This document shows positions 33,054 to 41,919 of a DNA stretch of 64,000 bases, in pieces. Position 1 is the first letter of the stretch; each line of letters opens with the position of its first letter. The stretch is taken from assembly GCA_015060045.1 (NCBI GenBank), contig SUZH01000009.1, positions 23,582 to 87,581 of the forward strand, written 5' to 3'. Position numbers and translations under genes: made by a program. This stretch comes from Rikenellaceae bacterium. GTDB lineage: Bacteria > Bacteroidota > Bacteroidia > Bacteroidales > Rikenellaceae. The notes beneath the pieces were generated by a model. It was not told the DNA's origin. It was given only the letters and a program-made list of their open reading frames with translations, and ran no database searches.

Positions 33054-34202
33054 ATGTTCACCCTGCGACAATATCTCTTCTCGCTGGAGGATCCCTTCGG
33101 ACTTTGCCGTACACTGCGCGACTTTTCACTCGAACGGGATGCCTCGGGACGGGTACGCTATACGGTTGGCAACGCGGCCGTCACCTTCCCTATTCAGATG
33201 GATGGACAACGCTACGCGCTGCGTTGCTATTTCAGCCCTGCACCCCGTCTGAAACAGATCTACGGCGAGGAGTACCTCGAGCGTGAGCTCTTTCTCTACG
33301 ACGCTCCGCCCCACGGACGATGGGTGGATGTGGTGCTGACAAGCTGGATCGAGGGCGAAGAGATGGCCTCGGCAATCAAACGGGCTGCCGAGGCGTACGA
33401 CCACACGATGCTTTCCGCCCTAGCCGAGCGGTTCGACCGGCTGGCCATCAAGTTATTGGAAGCTCCGTGGGCGCATGGCGACCTGAAACCCGAGAATATT
33501 ATTGTCGACCCGGCAGGCGAATTGCATCTGATCGACCGCGACGCTATGTTCCTTCCCGAAATGGCCGACGAAAAATCGGCCGAATTGGGCACGGCCGCCT
33601 ACCAACATCCGCTTCGCTCGGCCGAAGATTTTGACGCCACGATCGACGACTTCTCGGTGGCGTTGATCTCCTCGGCGCTCCATGCCCTGGCTCTCGACCC
33701 GACACTTTACGAACGATTCGGTGAGCGGGACGGTCTATTGATCGATCCGCAACAGATCGCCGAGGACGAAGCTTTTCAAGCTATTCTGCAACGATTTGAA
33801 GAGGAGGGTCTTGCCCTGCGCTATCGCATCGCCCGTACGCTGCTGCGCCGCCGGCCCTCCACGCTCCGTTGTCAGGAGTTTTTTAGCCTGCTCGGCAAGC
33901 CTTTTGCAGGGGTAAGTGACGAGATCCCCGAACTCTTCTTTTCGAGCAACGGATTGTGGGGCTTTCGCACCGAAGAGGCAGTCACCATTCCGCCCCTTTA
34001 CGACGCCGGATGGGACTTCTCGGAGGGGTTGGCCGCCGTGCGGCTGGGACAAAGCTGGCACTTCATCGACCCTACGGGTCGTGTGGTGTTGCACTGCCCA
34101 CCCTGCCGCGAGGTAAAGCCCTTTCGGAACGGCCGTGCGACCATTTACACCGACAACGAAAGCTATCAGATCGACTTCACGGGGAAACGCTTTGAATTTT
34201 AA
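33054..34202 (+). CDS. Protein kinase-like protein with C-terminal WG repeats
   Basis: 382 aa. N-terminal two-thirds resemble a Ser/Thr protein kinase: Arg57 in YALRCYF where the beta-3 lysine is expected, a helix-C glutamate candidate in YLERELF (77 or 79), the catalytic loop HGDLKPEN (141-148), LIDRDAM as the metal-binding segment (Asp161) and GTAAYQHP (179-186) like the GTxxYxAPE motif. The last 80-90 residues carry WG-type repeats (GLWGFRTEEAVTIPPLYDAG, DFSEGLAAVRLGQSWHFIDP). No signal peptide. It heads a cluster with DUF4954, vWA and a pseudokinase-WG protein. The missing lysine means activity needs testing. Substrate unknown. Confidence 0.75.
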   Translation: MFTLRQYLFSLEDPFGLCRTLRDFSLERDASGRVRYTVGNAAVTFPIQMDGQRYALRCYFSPAPRLKQIYGEEYLERELFLYDAPPHGRWVDVVLTSWIEGEEMASAIKRAAEAYDHTMLSALAERFDRLAIKLLEAPWAHGDLKPENIIVDPAGELHLIDRDAMFLPEMADEKSAELGTAAYQHPLRSAEDFDATIDDFSVALISSALHALALDPTLYERFGERDGLLIDPQQIAEDEAFQAILQRFEEEGLALRYRIARTLLRRRPSTLRCQEFFSLLGKPFAGVSDEIPELFFSSNGLWGFRTEEAVTIPPLYDAGWDFSEGLAAVRLGQSWHFIDPTGRVVLHCPPCREVKPFRNGRATIYTDNESYQIDFTGKRFEF

Positions 34203-34221
34203 GGCAGAATCGCTATATTTG
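34192..34221 (+). promoter_or_regulatory. Promoter of the DUF4954 gene
   Basis: TTG (34192-34194), exactly 19 bases, TATATTTG (34214-34221). The -33 element lies inside the last codons of the kinase gene. Confidence 0.7.
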
Positions 34222-34249
34222 CAGATTGATTAGTAGCAGCAAGCAACGC

Positions 34250-35968
34250 ATGAGAAACCTGACACATTCGGAGATCGAGGCCATCAAGCGATTGGGGACA
34301 ACCGCCGAGGATTGGGCCACGGTACTCGTATCAGAGGATTTCCGTCCCGAGCAACTTATCCACAGCCATTTGAGTGGCGTGATCGAGTTGCAGAGCGGGG
34401 CACGCATTGCACATGCACACGTGGCCAACTACCGCATTGGTGCCCGCACCACGATCGAGCAGGTGACAGCCCTGCAATGTCGTCACGCCTCGTCGTTTGG
34501 TAGCGGCGTCACGGTCTCGACGATGAACGAGTGCGAAGGCCGCAAGGTCGCCATCTGCGAGGCATTGAGTGCCCAAATCGCCTACTTGATGGCCATCTAC
34601 CGCCATCGCCCGCAACTGATCAATCGGCTGGAGGAGTTGGTTCGCCAAGCCGCCGACGCACGACACGATACGATTGGTACGATCGGCGAGGATTGCTCGA
34701 TTACGGGCGCCCGTTTCCTGCGCGAAGTACGGATCGGCAACCGCGTCCGCATTGACGGAGCTTCGGCCCTTACGAATGGTTCGATCCTCGACGATGCCTA
34801 CGTTGGCGTCGATGTCAAGGCCTACGACTTTATCCTGGCCGAGGGTGCCTATCTGAACAACGGGGCTACGGTGGAGCGTTGCTTCGTGGGCGAGAGTTGC
34901 ATCATGGACAAAGGTTTCACGGCAGCCGATTCACTCTTTTTTGCCAATTCGCACTGCGAGAATGGCGAGGCGGCGGCGATCTTTGCCGGTCCCTACACCG
35001 TTTCGCACCACAAATCTTCGCTCTTGATTGCCGGTATGTTCTCGTTCTTCAATGCCGGTAGCGGCTCGAACCAGAGCAACCACCTCTTCAAGAGTGGCGC
35101 CGTACATCAAGCAGTCCATCCGCGTGGCTGCAAGTTTGCCAGTGGTGCCTACATCATGGCTCCCGCCTTGGAGGGTGCCTTTACGATGGTCATGGGTCAC
35201 CACTCCCGTCACCACGACACATCGGCATTTCCCTTCTCCTACCTGCTGGAGAAGGAGGAGCGCTCGTTCCTGCTGCCGGCCGTCAACCTGACGAGTTACG
35301 GCACGGTGCGCGACATCGAGAAGTGGCCCAAGCGCGACAAGCGCAAGGTGATGCGCGATGTGATCAATTTCGAGGAGCACAACCCCTATACTACCGGAGC
35401 GATGCTCCATGCTGTGGATCAACTACACCTGATCGAGGAGCAAAATCCCGACAGTCCGGTCTACACCTACAACCGCATCCAGATTCGTGCAGCCGCCTTG
35501 CAGCGCGGCCTCACGCTCTACAACCGCGCCATTGTGGCCGCCCTGGGTGCCATGCTCGAGCGTGGCGCCTCGTCAGAGCGCTACGACGGCGATGGTCGTT
35601 GGGTCGATCTGGCCGGTCAATATATCTCCAAACGTGCGGTCGATCGGATCATCGACCAAATCGAGCAGGGCGAATTCAATAGCCTCCAAGCCATCGACAA
35701 CGCCTTCCGCGTCTTTGCCGTTCACTACGACGACTACGCCCATAGCTGGGCCGAAGGGGTTTATGCCGCTCTGTTGGGGCACACGCCTTCGGTCGAGGAG
35801 GTGCAGGAGGCGATCACGGCAGGACGCCACGCCCGTGAGTCGTTCCGTCAACTGACCGATGCCGACCGTGCCCGCGACTGTGGCATCGACATGACCGTCA
35901 GCTATGGTCTGGACAGCGACTCCACGGAGGAGCGTCTGGCCGATTTCCGCACCGTGCGCGGTTTATAG
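34250..35968 (+). CDS. DUF4954 left-handed beta-helix protein
   Basis: 572 aa from the ATG at 34250; a TTG at 34226 in frame lies at the expected transcript start and is unlikely. The middle shows hexapeptide-like repeats (IGEDCSITGARFLREVRIGN, RVRIDGASALTNGSILDDAY, GVDVKAYDFILAEGAYLNNG), as in acyltransferase-type left-handed beta-helices, followed by HHKSSLLIAGMFSFFNAGSG, VHPRGCKFASGAYIMAPALE and MVMGHHSRHHDTSAFPFSYL. This matches Bacteroidetes DUF4954 proteins, sometimes annotated as nucleotidyl- or acyltransferase-like. Catalytic role unknown. It has its own promoter inside the kinase/vWA cluster. Confidence 0.8.
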   Translation: MRNLTHSEIEAIKRLGTTAEDWATVLVSEDFRPEQLIHSHLSGVIELQSGARIAHAHVANYRIGARTTIEQVTALQCRHASSFGSGVTVSTMNECEGRKVAICEALSAQIAYLMAIYRHRPQLINRLEELVRQAADARHDTIGTIGEDCSITGARFLREVRIGNRVRIDGASALTNGSILDDAYVGVDVKAYDFILAEGAYLNNGATVERCFVGESCIMDKGFTAADSLFFANSHCENGEAAAIFAGPYTVSHHKSSLLIAGMFSFFNAGSGSNQSNHLFKSGAVHQAVHPRGCKFASGAYIMAPALEGAFTMVMGHHSRHHDTSAFPFSYLLEKEERSFLLPAVNLTSYGTVRDIEKWPKRDKRKVMRDVINFEEHNPYTTGAMLHAVDQLHLIEEQNPDSPVYTYNRIQIRAAALQRGLTLYNRAIVAALGAMLERGASSERYDGDGRWVDLAGQYISKRAVDRIIDQIEQGEFNSLQAIDNAFRVFAVHYDDYAHSWAEGVYAALLGHTPSVEEVQEAITAGRHARESFRQLTDADRARDCGIDMTVSYGLDSDSTEERLADFRTVRGL

Positions 35969-35992
35969 TTTTCGAACCCCATTTCTTGAACT

Positions 35993-36847
35993 ATGTATAC
36001 CCAAAGCATCACGCGTCAACATCGAACCGCCTTCGTCCTCCTGGTGGACGGATCGGGCTCCATGGCCGAGGAGATCCCCTTTCGCGGGATTCGCACCTCG
36101 AAAGCCAAGGCGGTCTCCATCATTGCCAACGAACTCCTTTTCGAACTGATCGAGCGCGCTCGCCGCACGGAGGGCATCCGCGACTATTATGACATCGCCC
36201 TCTGGGGCTACTCGGGCGACAACGAGGTGCGATCGCTACTCGAAGGCGAGGACGAGATAGTCTCGATCGAAGAGTTGGCCGCCCGCCCCGTAACGATGGT
36301 TCGGCAAACGATCGATCTGCGCCTGCCCGATGGCAGTTGCGCCTTGCGTGAGGTACAAACACCCGAGTGGATCAAGCCGCAAGCGGCCGGACAGACGCCC
36401 ATGGTGGAGGCCCTGCGCGTAGCGCGCGATTTGTTGGCGCGCTGGATTGCCCGCGAGGAGCATCGTTTCAGCTTCCCGCCCATTGTATTCAACATCACCG
36501 ATGGCGAGGCAACCGACGGTACGGATGAAGAGTTACTGAGCGTAGCCCGCCAACTGCGCGACCTGCATACCGACGACGGAAACGTCCTGTTGATCAACAT
36601 ACACATCGGTACGGGCGACGAGCGGACGCTCTTCTTCCCCTCGCATGATGAGCCCCTGCCGCTCAACCGCCACGCCATGACCCTCTATGAGGCCTCGAGC
36701 GAGATGCCCGCCTGCTTCAACGAGGCGATTCGCGCCGTCAAAGGGGCTGGTGCCATGCCGCCTTTCCGTGGCATGAGTTTCAACGCATCGGCTGCCGAGT
36801 TGGTGGCCATGCTCGACATTGGTTCCATCAGCGTAAAAACCGAATAG
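35993..36847 (+). CDS. Cytoplasmic von Willebrand factor A (vWA) domain protein
   Basis: 284 aa, TerY-like single vWA domain. MIDAS motif DGSGS at residues 19-23 (FVLLVDGSGSMAEEIPF), the conserved Thr in AAGQTPMVEALRVA, and the distal Asp in VFNITDGEATDGTDEELL. No signal or membrane segment, so it acts inside the cell. It starts 24 bases after DUF4954 and ends two bases before the pseudokinase-WG gene, so the two are probably co-translated. vWA proteins coupled to kinases occur in the TerY-type phosphorylation modules; here no PP2C phosphatase is present. Confidence 0.85.
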   Translation: MYTQSITRQHRTAFVLLVDGSGSMAEEIPFRGIRTSKAKAVSIIANELLFELIERARRTEGIRDYYDIALWGYSGDNEVRSLLEGEDEIVSIEELAARPVTMVRQTIDLRLPDGSCALREVQTPEWIKPQAAGQTPMVEALRVARDLLARWIAREEHRFSFPPIVFNITDGEATDGTDEELLSVARQLRDLHTDDGNVLLINIHIGTGDERTLFFPSHDEPLPLNRHAMTLYEASSEMPACFNEAIRAVKGAGAMPPFRGMSFNASAAELVAMLDIGSISVKTE

Positions 36848-36849
36848 GC

Positions 36850-37824
36850 ATGTATCCGACACTTCACACCTTCTCCGAGGCATTGCACATGCCTGAGTTG
36901 TCCCTGCGCACGCTGGGCGAGTGTGAGGTCATGCTCAACCTGCAAGGTCTTCCCGCTCTGCATCGTACGGGCATGACCATCGAGGCCGAGATTCGCTTCG
37001 GTGGACGCAATTACCTGCTCGCACTCCCCCTTTCGCCCGAAGCGGGCAAGGATTTGGAACGCACGATCGCCACACTGGAGCGTCTGCACCACCGTGCCTG
37101 GGCTCCGCTGCGTCTTCTGCCCGATGAACTGCAGTGGCAGGACACGTTTGGTCATCCCGTGACAGCCAGCCTGATTCTGGAGGAGCTGCCCGGCGAACCG
37201 TTGAGCAGCGTCATCGAGCAACTCGACCCGCAGCCACTGAATCAAGCGTTGGATCAGTTGGCCGAGGACCTACAAACGTTACAGGTAGCTCACAACAACC
37301 TCAAAATCGAGAACCTCTATTGGCACGAAAACCGACTGATTCCCATCCGCCCTTGGTACGCTGTTCCGGCAGGAGAGATGCACCGTGACCGCAAGGCGCT
37401 GGAGGCTCTGCGACAGACAACAGACGAACTGCCCATACTCTCGGACTGCGAAGCCGAGTACGAGGCCGAGGATCCGAACCCGCTCACGTGGCTCGGCCAT
37501 GAGTTTGAGGGGTTGATCTGCTTCTCCACGGAGGAGGGCTACGGCTTTATGGATCGCGACGAGCAGGTGGTTATCGAGCCTCGCTTCCTGTGGGCCGAAG
37601 ATTTCCACGAGGGACGTGCCGTCGTGGAGACCGAAGAGGGCATGGGTCTGATCGACCGCTCGGGGCAATTCATCCTGCCACCCGACTACGACATGATCGA
37701 ATACCTCTACGAGCGCAGCATCGTCCGCGCCCTGAGAGAAGGACTGTGGGCCACGTTCGACATCACGGGCGCACAAACCTCACCGTTCCTCCCGATCGAG
37801 GAGCACGAACAACATTTAGCGTAA
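36850..37824 (+). CDS. Pseudokinase-like protein with WG repeats
   Basis: 324 aa. The region 100-170 aligns by eye with the kinase at 33054, but the catalytic loop reads HNNLKIEN (148-155): the base Asp is Asn, and the DFG-like Asp is missing (RLIPIRPWY). About residues 215-305 are WG-type repeats (EGLICFSTEEGYGFMDRDEQ, WAEDFHEGRAVVETEEGMGL, LREGLWATFDITG). The protein therefore looks like a catalytically dead relative of the first gene. It begins two bases after the vWA gene. Role is unknown; binding or regulating the vWA protein or the kinase is a guess from context. Confidence 0.7.
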   Translation: MYPTLHTFSEALHMPELSLRTLGECEVMLNLQGLPALHRTGMTIEAEIRFGGRNYLLALPLSPEAGKDLERTIATLERLHHRAWAPLRLLPDELQWQDTFGHPVTASLILEELPGEPLSSVIEQLDPQPLNQALDQLAEDLQTLQVAHNNLKIENLYWHENRLIPIRPWYAVPAGEMHRDRKALEALRQTTDELPILSDCEAEYEAEDPNPLTWLGHEFEGLICFSTEEGYGFMDRDEQVVIEPRFLWAEDFHEGRAVVETEEGMGLIDRSGQFILPPDYDMIEYLYERSIVRALREGLWATFDITGAQTSPFLPIEEHEQHLA

Positions 37825-37852
37825 CATAAACATAAAAAAAATAGAACAATCC

Positions 37853-38776
37853 ATGGAAAACGTTAAGACTTTGATCATCGGCAGCGGCCCCGCAGGTTAC
37901 ACGGCTGCCATCTATCTTTCGCGCGCCAACCTCGCACCGGTACTCTACGAGGGTATCCAGCCGGGCGGCCAGCTGACGACCACGACCCTGATTGAGAACT
38001 ACCCGGGCTTTGCCGAGGGTATCGATGCCAACGAGCTGATGACGGCCATGCACAAGCAGGCCGAGAACCTCGGCACCACGATCCGCACGGGCAGCATCAC
38101 GAAGGTCGATCTTTCGGCCCGTCCGTTCCGTGTCGAGACCGAGCAAGGCGATGCGATTCTGGCCGAGAGCCTGATCATCGCCACGGGTGCCTCGGCGAAG
38201 TACCTGGGGCTGCCCTCGGAACTGAAGTTCCGCGGTCAGGGTGTCAGCGCCTGCGCCACGTGCGACGGTTTCTTCTACCGCAAGCGCGATGTAGCAGTTG
38301 TAGGCGGTGGCGACACGGCCTGCGAGGAGGCAACTTACCTCGCTTCACTCTGCCGCCAGGTCTATATGATCGTGCGCAAACCCTACCTGCGCGCCTCGCA
38401 GGCGATGCAGCAGCGCGTCTTTGACACGCCGAACATCGAGGTACTCTTCGAGTACAACACGGCCGAGGTGCTGGGTGACGACATGATGGGTGTAACGGGT
38501 GTCAAGGTACGCAAGACGGACGGCTCGGAGCGTACGCTCGACGTGGCAGGCTTCTTCCTCGCCATTGGCCACCACCCCAACACGGAGCTCTTCGATGGCC
38601 AGCTGGCGCTGGATGAGGAGGGTTACATCCAGGTAGAGCCGGGCACGTCGAAGACCTCGGTAGAGGGTGTCTTTGCCGCCGGTGACGTGAAGGATCCCCA
38701 CTACCGTCAGGCCATTGCCGCTGCCGGTTCGGGTTGCATTGCGGCACTCGACTGCGAGCGCTTCCTGCGTAAGTAA
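37853..38776 (+). CDS. trxB: Thioredoxin reductase
   Basis: 307 aa. NADPH:thioredoxin oxidoreductase. FAD motif IIGSGPAGYTAAIYLSRANL at the N-terminus, redox-active CATC in SACATCDGFFYRKRDV, NADP motif VAVVGGGDTACEEATYLASL, and the C-terminal FAD-binding GVFAAGDVKDPHYRQAIAAA. It follows the pseudokinase gene by 28 bases and may be co-transcribed, although a functional link is not implied. Confidence 0.96.
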   Translation: MENVKTLIIGSGPAGYTAAIYLSRANLAPVLYEGIQPGGQLTTTTLIENYPGFAEGIDANELMTAMHKQAENLGTTIRTGSITKVDLSARPFRVETEQGDAILAESLIIATGASAKYLGLPSELKFRGQGVSACATCDGFFYRKRDVAVVGGGDTACEEATYLASLCRQVYMIVRKPYLRASQAMQQRVFDTPNIEVLFEYNTAEVLGDDMMGVTGVKVRKTDGSERTLDVAGFFLAIGHHPNTELFDGQLALDEEGYIQVEPGTSKTSVEGVFAAGDVKDPHYRQAIAAAGSGCIAALDCERFLRK

Positions 38777-38847
38777 AAAATGAGTTGAAAATTGAAAGTT
38801 GAAGGTTTTAGGACAAAGCTCAACTTTCTCAACCCAAATCAGCCCCC

Positions 38848-38971
38848 GTTTTTGATTTTAGGCGAGCAGATTTTGGCCTGACCGAAGGTTGGCTTGGATG
38901 GGCTGTACATGGGGTACTGCCCATTCAAGACAGACAAGGAAGGACGAAAGGTGCCGCATAAAATCGAAAAC
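38848..38971. repeat. Structured intergenic repeat, family A copy 3
   Basis: Outer stem GTTTTTGATTTTA (38848-38860) pairs with TAAAATCGAAAAC (38959-38971; one G-T). Central hairpin CTTGGATGGGCTGTAC (38893-38908) / GTACTGCCCATTCAAG (38914-38929). The CTTG/CAAG base of this stem replaces CCCCG/CGGGG of copy 4, a paired change. Ends nine bases before rnz. Confidence 0.8.
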
Positions 38972-38980
38972 ACAAGAATT

Positions 38981-39904
38981 ATGAGCTTTCGTATTACCAT
39001 ATTGGGGTCTGCCTCCGCCAAACCCACCATCAACCGCCACCCCTCGGGGCAGGTGGTTTCGATCCATGAGCAGTACTACTTAGTGGATGCGGGAGAGGGT
39101 GTGCAGCAGCAACTGATTCGGTATGGGGTGAATCCGCTGAAGATCAGAGAGGTGTTTATTTCGCACCTCCACGGCGACCATGTCTACGGCATCTTCCCGC
39201 TGATCTCGACCCTGGGGCTCTATGGCAAACGGACACCGCTGAAGATCTACGCACCGGCCCCCTTTGGCGAGATGCTGGAGGCGCACCTGAAGTTCTTCGA
39301 CAAAGAGCTGCCCTATGAGGTGGAGTGGATCGAGGTGGATACGACGAAGCACCGCCTCCTAATGGAGAACCGCACGATCGAGGTGTGGAGCATTCCGTTG
39401 CGCCATCGTGTTCCGTGTGCCGGCTTTTTGTTTCGCGAGAAGGAGCCGCCGCTCAATGTCGATAAGTTCAAGATCGTGAAGTACGGTCTTTCGATCGAGC
39501 AGATTGCGGCTGCCAAGCGAGGGGATGACGTCTGGCTTGCAGGGGGTGAGCAGATTCCGAACAGCGAGCTCACCTACCGCCCCTACGCGCCCCGTTCGTA
39601 CGCCTACCTTTCGGATACGAATTTCTCGGCCAAGGCCGCCACGCTCTGCCACGGGGTAGATTTGATGTACCACGAGGCAACCTATGCCGCCGCCGAGCAG
39701 CGCTCGGCCAAGGATCGCGGCCACTCGACCACGATCGATGCCGCCAAGGCGGCCATCAAGGCTGAGGCGCGGAAGCTCCTGATCGGCCACTATTCGGCCC
39801 GCTACAAGGAGCTCGAACCGCTCGTCGAGGAGTGTCGGACACTCTTCCCGGAGAGCTATTTAGCCCTTGAGGGCGAAACACATATGATCGAAAAACATGA
39901 CTAA
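38981..39904 (+). CDS. rnz: Ribonuclease Z
   Basis: 307 aa. Endonuclease that trims tRNA 3' ends, needed because the tRNAs here lack encoded CCA. Metallo-beta-lactamase fold: ILGSASAKPTINRHPSGQVV, LVDAGEGVQQQLIRYGVNPL, zinc motif FISHLHGDHVYGIFPLISTL (HxHxDH), SIPLRHRVPCAGFLFREKE, YLSDTNFS, and LLIGHYSARYKELEPLVEE. The last eight bases overlap the methyltransferase gene. Confidence 0.96.
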   Translation: MSFRITILGSASAKPTINRHPSGQVVSIHEQYYLVDAGEGVQQQLIRYGVNPLKIREVFISHLHGDHVYGIFPLISTLGLYGKRTPLKIYAPAPFGEMLEAHLKFFDKELPYEVEWIEVDTTKHRLLMENRTIEVWSIPLRHRVPCAGFLFREKEPPLNVDKFKIVKYGLSIEQIAAAKRGDDVWLAGGEQIPNSELTYRPYAPRSYAYLSDTNFSAKAATLCHGVDLMYHEATYAAAEQRSAKDRGHSTTIDAAKAAIKAEARKLLIGHYSARYKELEPLVEECRTLFPESYLALEGETHMIEKHD

Positions 39905-40643
39905 AGCCGAAATACAGTTAGTTCGTTCGCTCGCCGACAAGCGGGCACGTGAGGAGCATGGTCTCTTCGTGGCCGAGGGCGAGAAACTTATCGACGAGAT
40001 TCGCTCGTCGGCACTCCGCATCCGCAAAATCTACGCCCTGGAGGGGATCTTCACGGGCGCGGAGGTCGAGGTGGTCTCGCCGAAGGAGATGGAGCGCCTG
40101 TCGTTGCTGAAAACCCCCTCGAAAGCGGTGGCCGTGGTCGAAATTCCCCACCATAAACTCCGCTTGGAGGAGCTGAAGGGGCAGTTGGTGCTGGCCCTTG
40201 ACGAGGTACAGAACCCGGGTAACCTCGGCACGATCATCCGTCTGGCCGATTGGTTCGGCATTACACATGTCGTTTGCTCGCCCAATTCGGCCGACTGCTT
40301 CAATCCGAAGGTCGTGCAGGCCACGATGGGAGCCATCCTGCGCGTGAAGGTGCATTATGTCGATTTGGAACGCTTCTTACACGATGCGGCTGCGGAGCAA
40401 ATTCCGCGTTACGGCACCTTCCTCGAGGGCGAAAATCTCTACACAACTCAGCTTGGTGAAGGAGGTATCATCATCATGGGCAACGAGGGGCGCGGCATTT
40501 CCCGACCGATCGAGCAACTCGTCAGCCACAAATTACTGATCCCCGCCTACCCGGCCAATCGTCCCACGAGCGAATCGTTGAACGTCGCCATGGCTACGGG
40601 CATCGTCTGCGCCGAGTTCCGTCGCCGCGCTGCAGAGGCGTAA
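39897..40643 (+). CDS. TrmH/SpoU-family RNA methyltransferase
   Basis: 248 aa. 2'-O-ribose methyltransferase with a trefoil-knot SPOUT domain. N-terminal substrate-binding part (EIQLVRSLADKRAREEHGLF, VAEGEKLIDE), then motif 1 LALDEVQNPGNLGTIIRLAD, motif 2 IIIMGNEGRGISRPIEQLV, and motif 3 LIPAYPANRPTSESLNVAMA. Target RNA (23S rRNA or tRNA) cannot be decided. Overlaps rnz by eight bases, so the two RNA-processing genes are translationally coupled. Confidence 0.93.
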   Translation: MTKAEIQLVRSLADKRAREEHGLFVAEGEKLIDEIRSSALRIRKIYALEGIFTGAEVEVVSPKEMERLSLLKTPSKAVAVVEIPHHKLRLEELKGQLVLALDEVQNPGNLGTIIRLADWFGITHVVCSPNSADCFNPKVVQATMGAILRVKVHYVDLERFLHDAAAEQIPRYGTFLEGENLYTTQLGEGGIIIMGNEGRGISRPIEQLVSHKLLIPAYPANRPTSESLNVAMATGIVCAEFRRRAAEA

Positions 40644-40660
40644 ATTTTCGGCGTAAGTTG

Positions 40661-40691
40661 TTGCTAACTTGAAGAATAATTGCTATTTTTG
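40661..40691 (+). promoter_or_regulatory. Promoter of pdxA
   Basis: TTG (40661-40663), 20 bases, TATTTTTG (40684-40691). Confidence 0.6.
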
Positions 40692-40713
40692 TCGGTTGAA
40701 AGTATAGAAACGA

Positions 40714-41820
40714 ATGACTGAAAACTTACTCAAGATAGGCATTACACAGGGTGATCCGAACGGCATCGGCTGGGAGGTGATCCTCAAAACCATATCCAAC
40801 CCGCTCCTCACGGAGCTATGCACCCCGATTCTCTACGGGTCGGAGGCTGCGATGAACCACTACCGTAAGACGATCCAGGAGCTGGAGTCGTTTGAGGTGG
40901 TGAAGGTAAAATCGGCCTCGGAGGCACGCGAGGGTCGCGTGAACCTCGTCGAGTGCGGCTCTGTGGAGCGCATCGAGGTCGGCAAGCCCACCGCCGAGGC
41001 GGGTCGTGCGGCCGTAGAGGCGCTGCAGAAGGCAACCCAAGAGTTGAAAAAGGGCGCGCTGGATGCTGTGGTAACAGCTCCCTTCGATAAGGAGACCGTG
41101 CAGAGCGAGAAATTCCGCTACACGGGCCACACGGAGTTCTTCGGTGCCGAGCTGGAGGGCGAGCCGATGATGATTATGTGCAGCGAAAAGCTGCGCGTGG
41201 GACTCGTGACGAAGCACCTGCCGATTGCCGAGATTCCGCGCCACATCACGCGCGAGAAGATTCTCGCCGACCTCCGCACGCTCAAAAAGAGCCTCAAGGA
41301 GGACTTCGGCATTGTCGAGCCGCGCATTGCTGTGCTGGCACTCAATCCCCATGCCGGCGACGGCGGTCTGCTGGGCACGGAGGAGCAGGAGGTGATTGCT
41401 CCGGCCATCAACGAGGCCTACGAGGAGGGGATCCTCGCCTTTGGCCCCTTTGCTGCCGACGGACTCTTCGCCAGCGGCAATTACACGAAGTATGACGGCG
41501 TACTGGCCATGTATCACGATCAGGGCCTGGCACCGTTCAAGACCCTTTCGCCCGATGGGGTGAATCTGACAGCCGGTCTAAGTGAGGTACGCACCTCGCC
41601 CGACCACGGCACGGCCTTCGATATTGCCGGCAAGGGCATTGCCGACGAGCAGTCGATGCGCAACGCCCTCTATGCGGCAATCGACGTGGTTCGCAACCGC
41701 CGCGCCTACCGGGAGTGGAGCGCCAATCCGCTGCCCAAGGCCGAGCGCGAGCGCACACGCCGCGACCAAGCTCGTGATGCCGAGCGCGGCGAGCTGCCCA
41801 AGAGCGAAAGACCGGCCTAA
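40714..41820 (+). CDS. pdxA: 4-hydroxythreonine-4-phosphate dehydrogenase
   Basis: 368 aa. NAD-dependent step of the DXP-dependent pyridoxal phosphate pathway. Seen: KIGITQGDPNGIGWEVILKT, LDAVVTAPFDKETVQSEKFR, GHTEFFGAELEGEPMMIMC, LALNPHAGDGGLLGTEEQEV, DGVLAMYHDQGLAPFKTLSP and VRTSPDHGTAFDIAGKGIA, including the metal-binding His residues. The C-terminal tail beyond residue 335 is charged and Arg-rich (KAERERTRRDQARDAERGEL) and looks like a lineage extension. Followed 99 bases later by thrS. Confidence 0.95.
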   Translation: MTENLLKIGITQGDPNGIGWEVILKTISNPLLTELCTPILYGSEAAMNHYRKTIQELESFEVVKVKSASEAREGRVNLVECGSVERIEVGKPTAEAGRAAVEALQKATQELKKGALDAVVTAPFDKETVQSEKFRYTGHTEFFGAELEGEPMMIMCSEKLRVGLVTKHLPIAEIPRHITREKILADLRTLKKSLKEDFGIVEPRIAVLALNPHAGDGGLLGTEEQEVIAPAINEAYEEGILAFGPFAADGLFASGNYTKYDGVLAMYHDQGLAPFKTLSPDGVNLTAGLSEVRTSPDHGTAFDIAGKGIADEQSMRNALYAAIDVVRNRRAYREWSANPLPKAERERTRRDQARDAERGELPKSERPA

Positions 41821-41919
41821 CACGAAAGAAATAGAATCACGGCGCTCGGGAGGTGTATTCCGTCTCGTAATTGTGGAAGCACCGAGCGAGGCCACAAACT
41901 AAAAATATAACTTAACACT

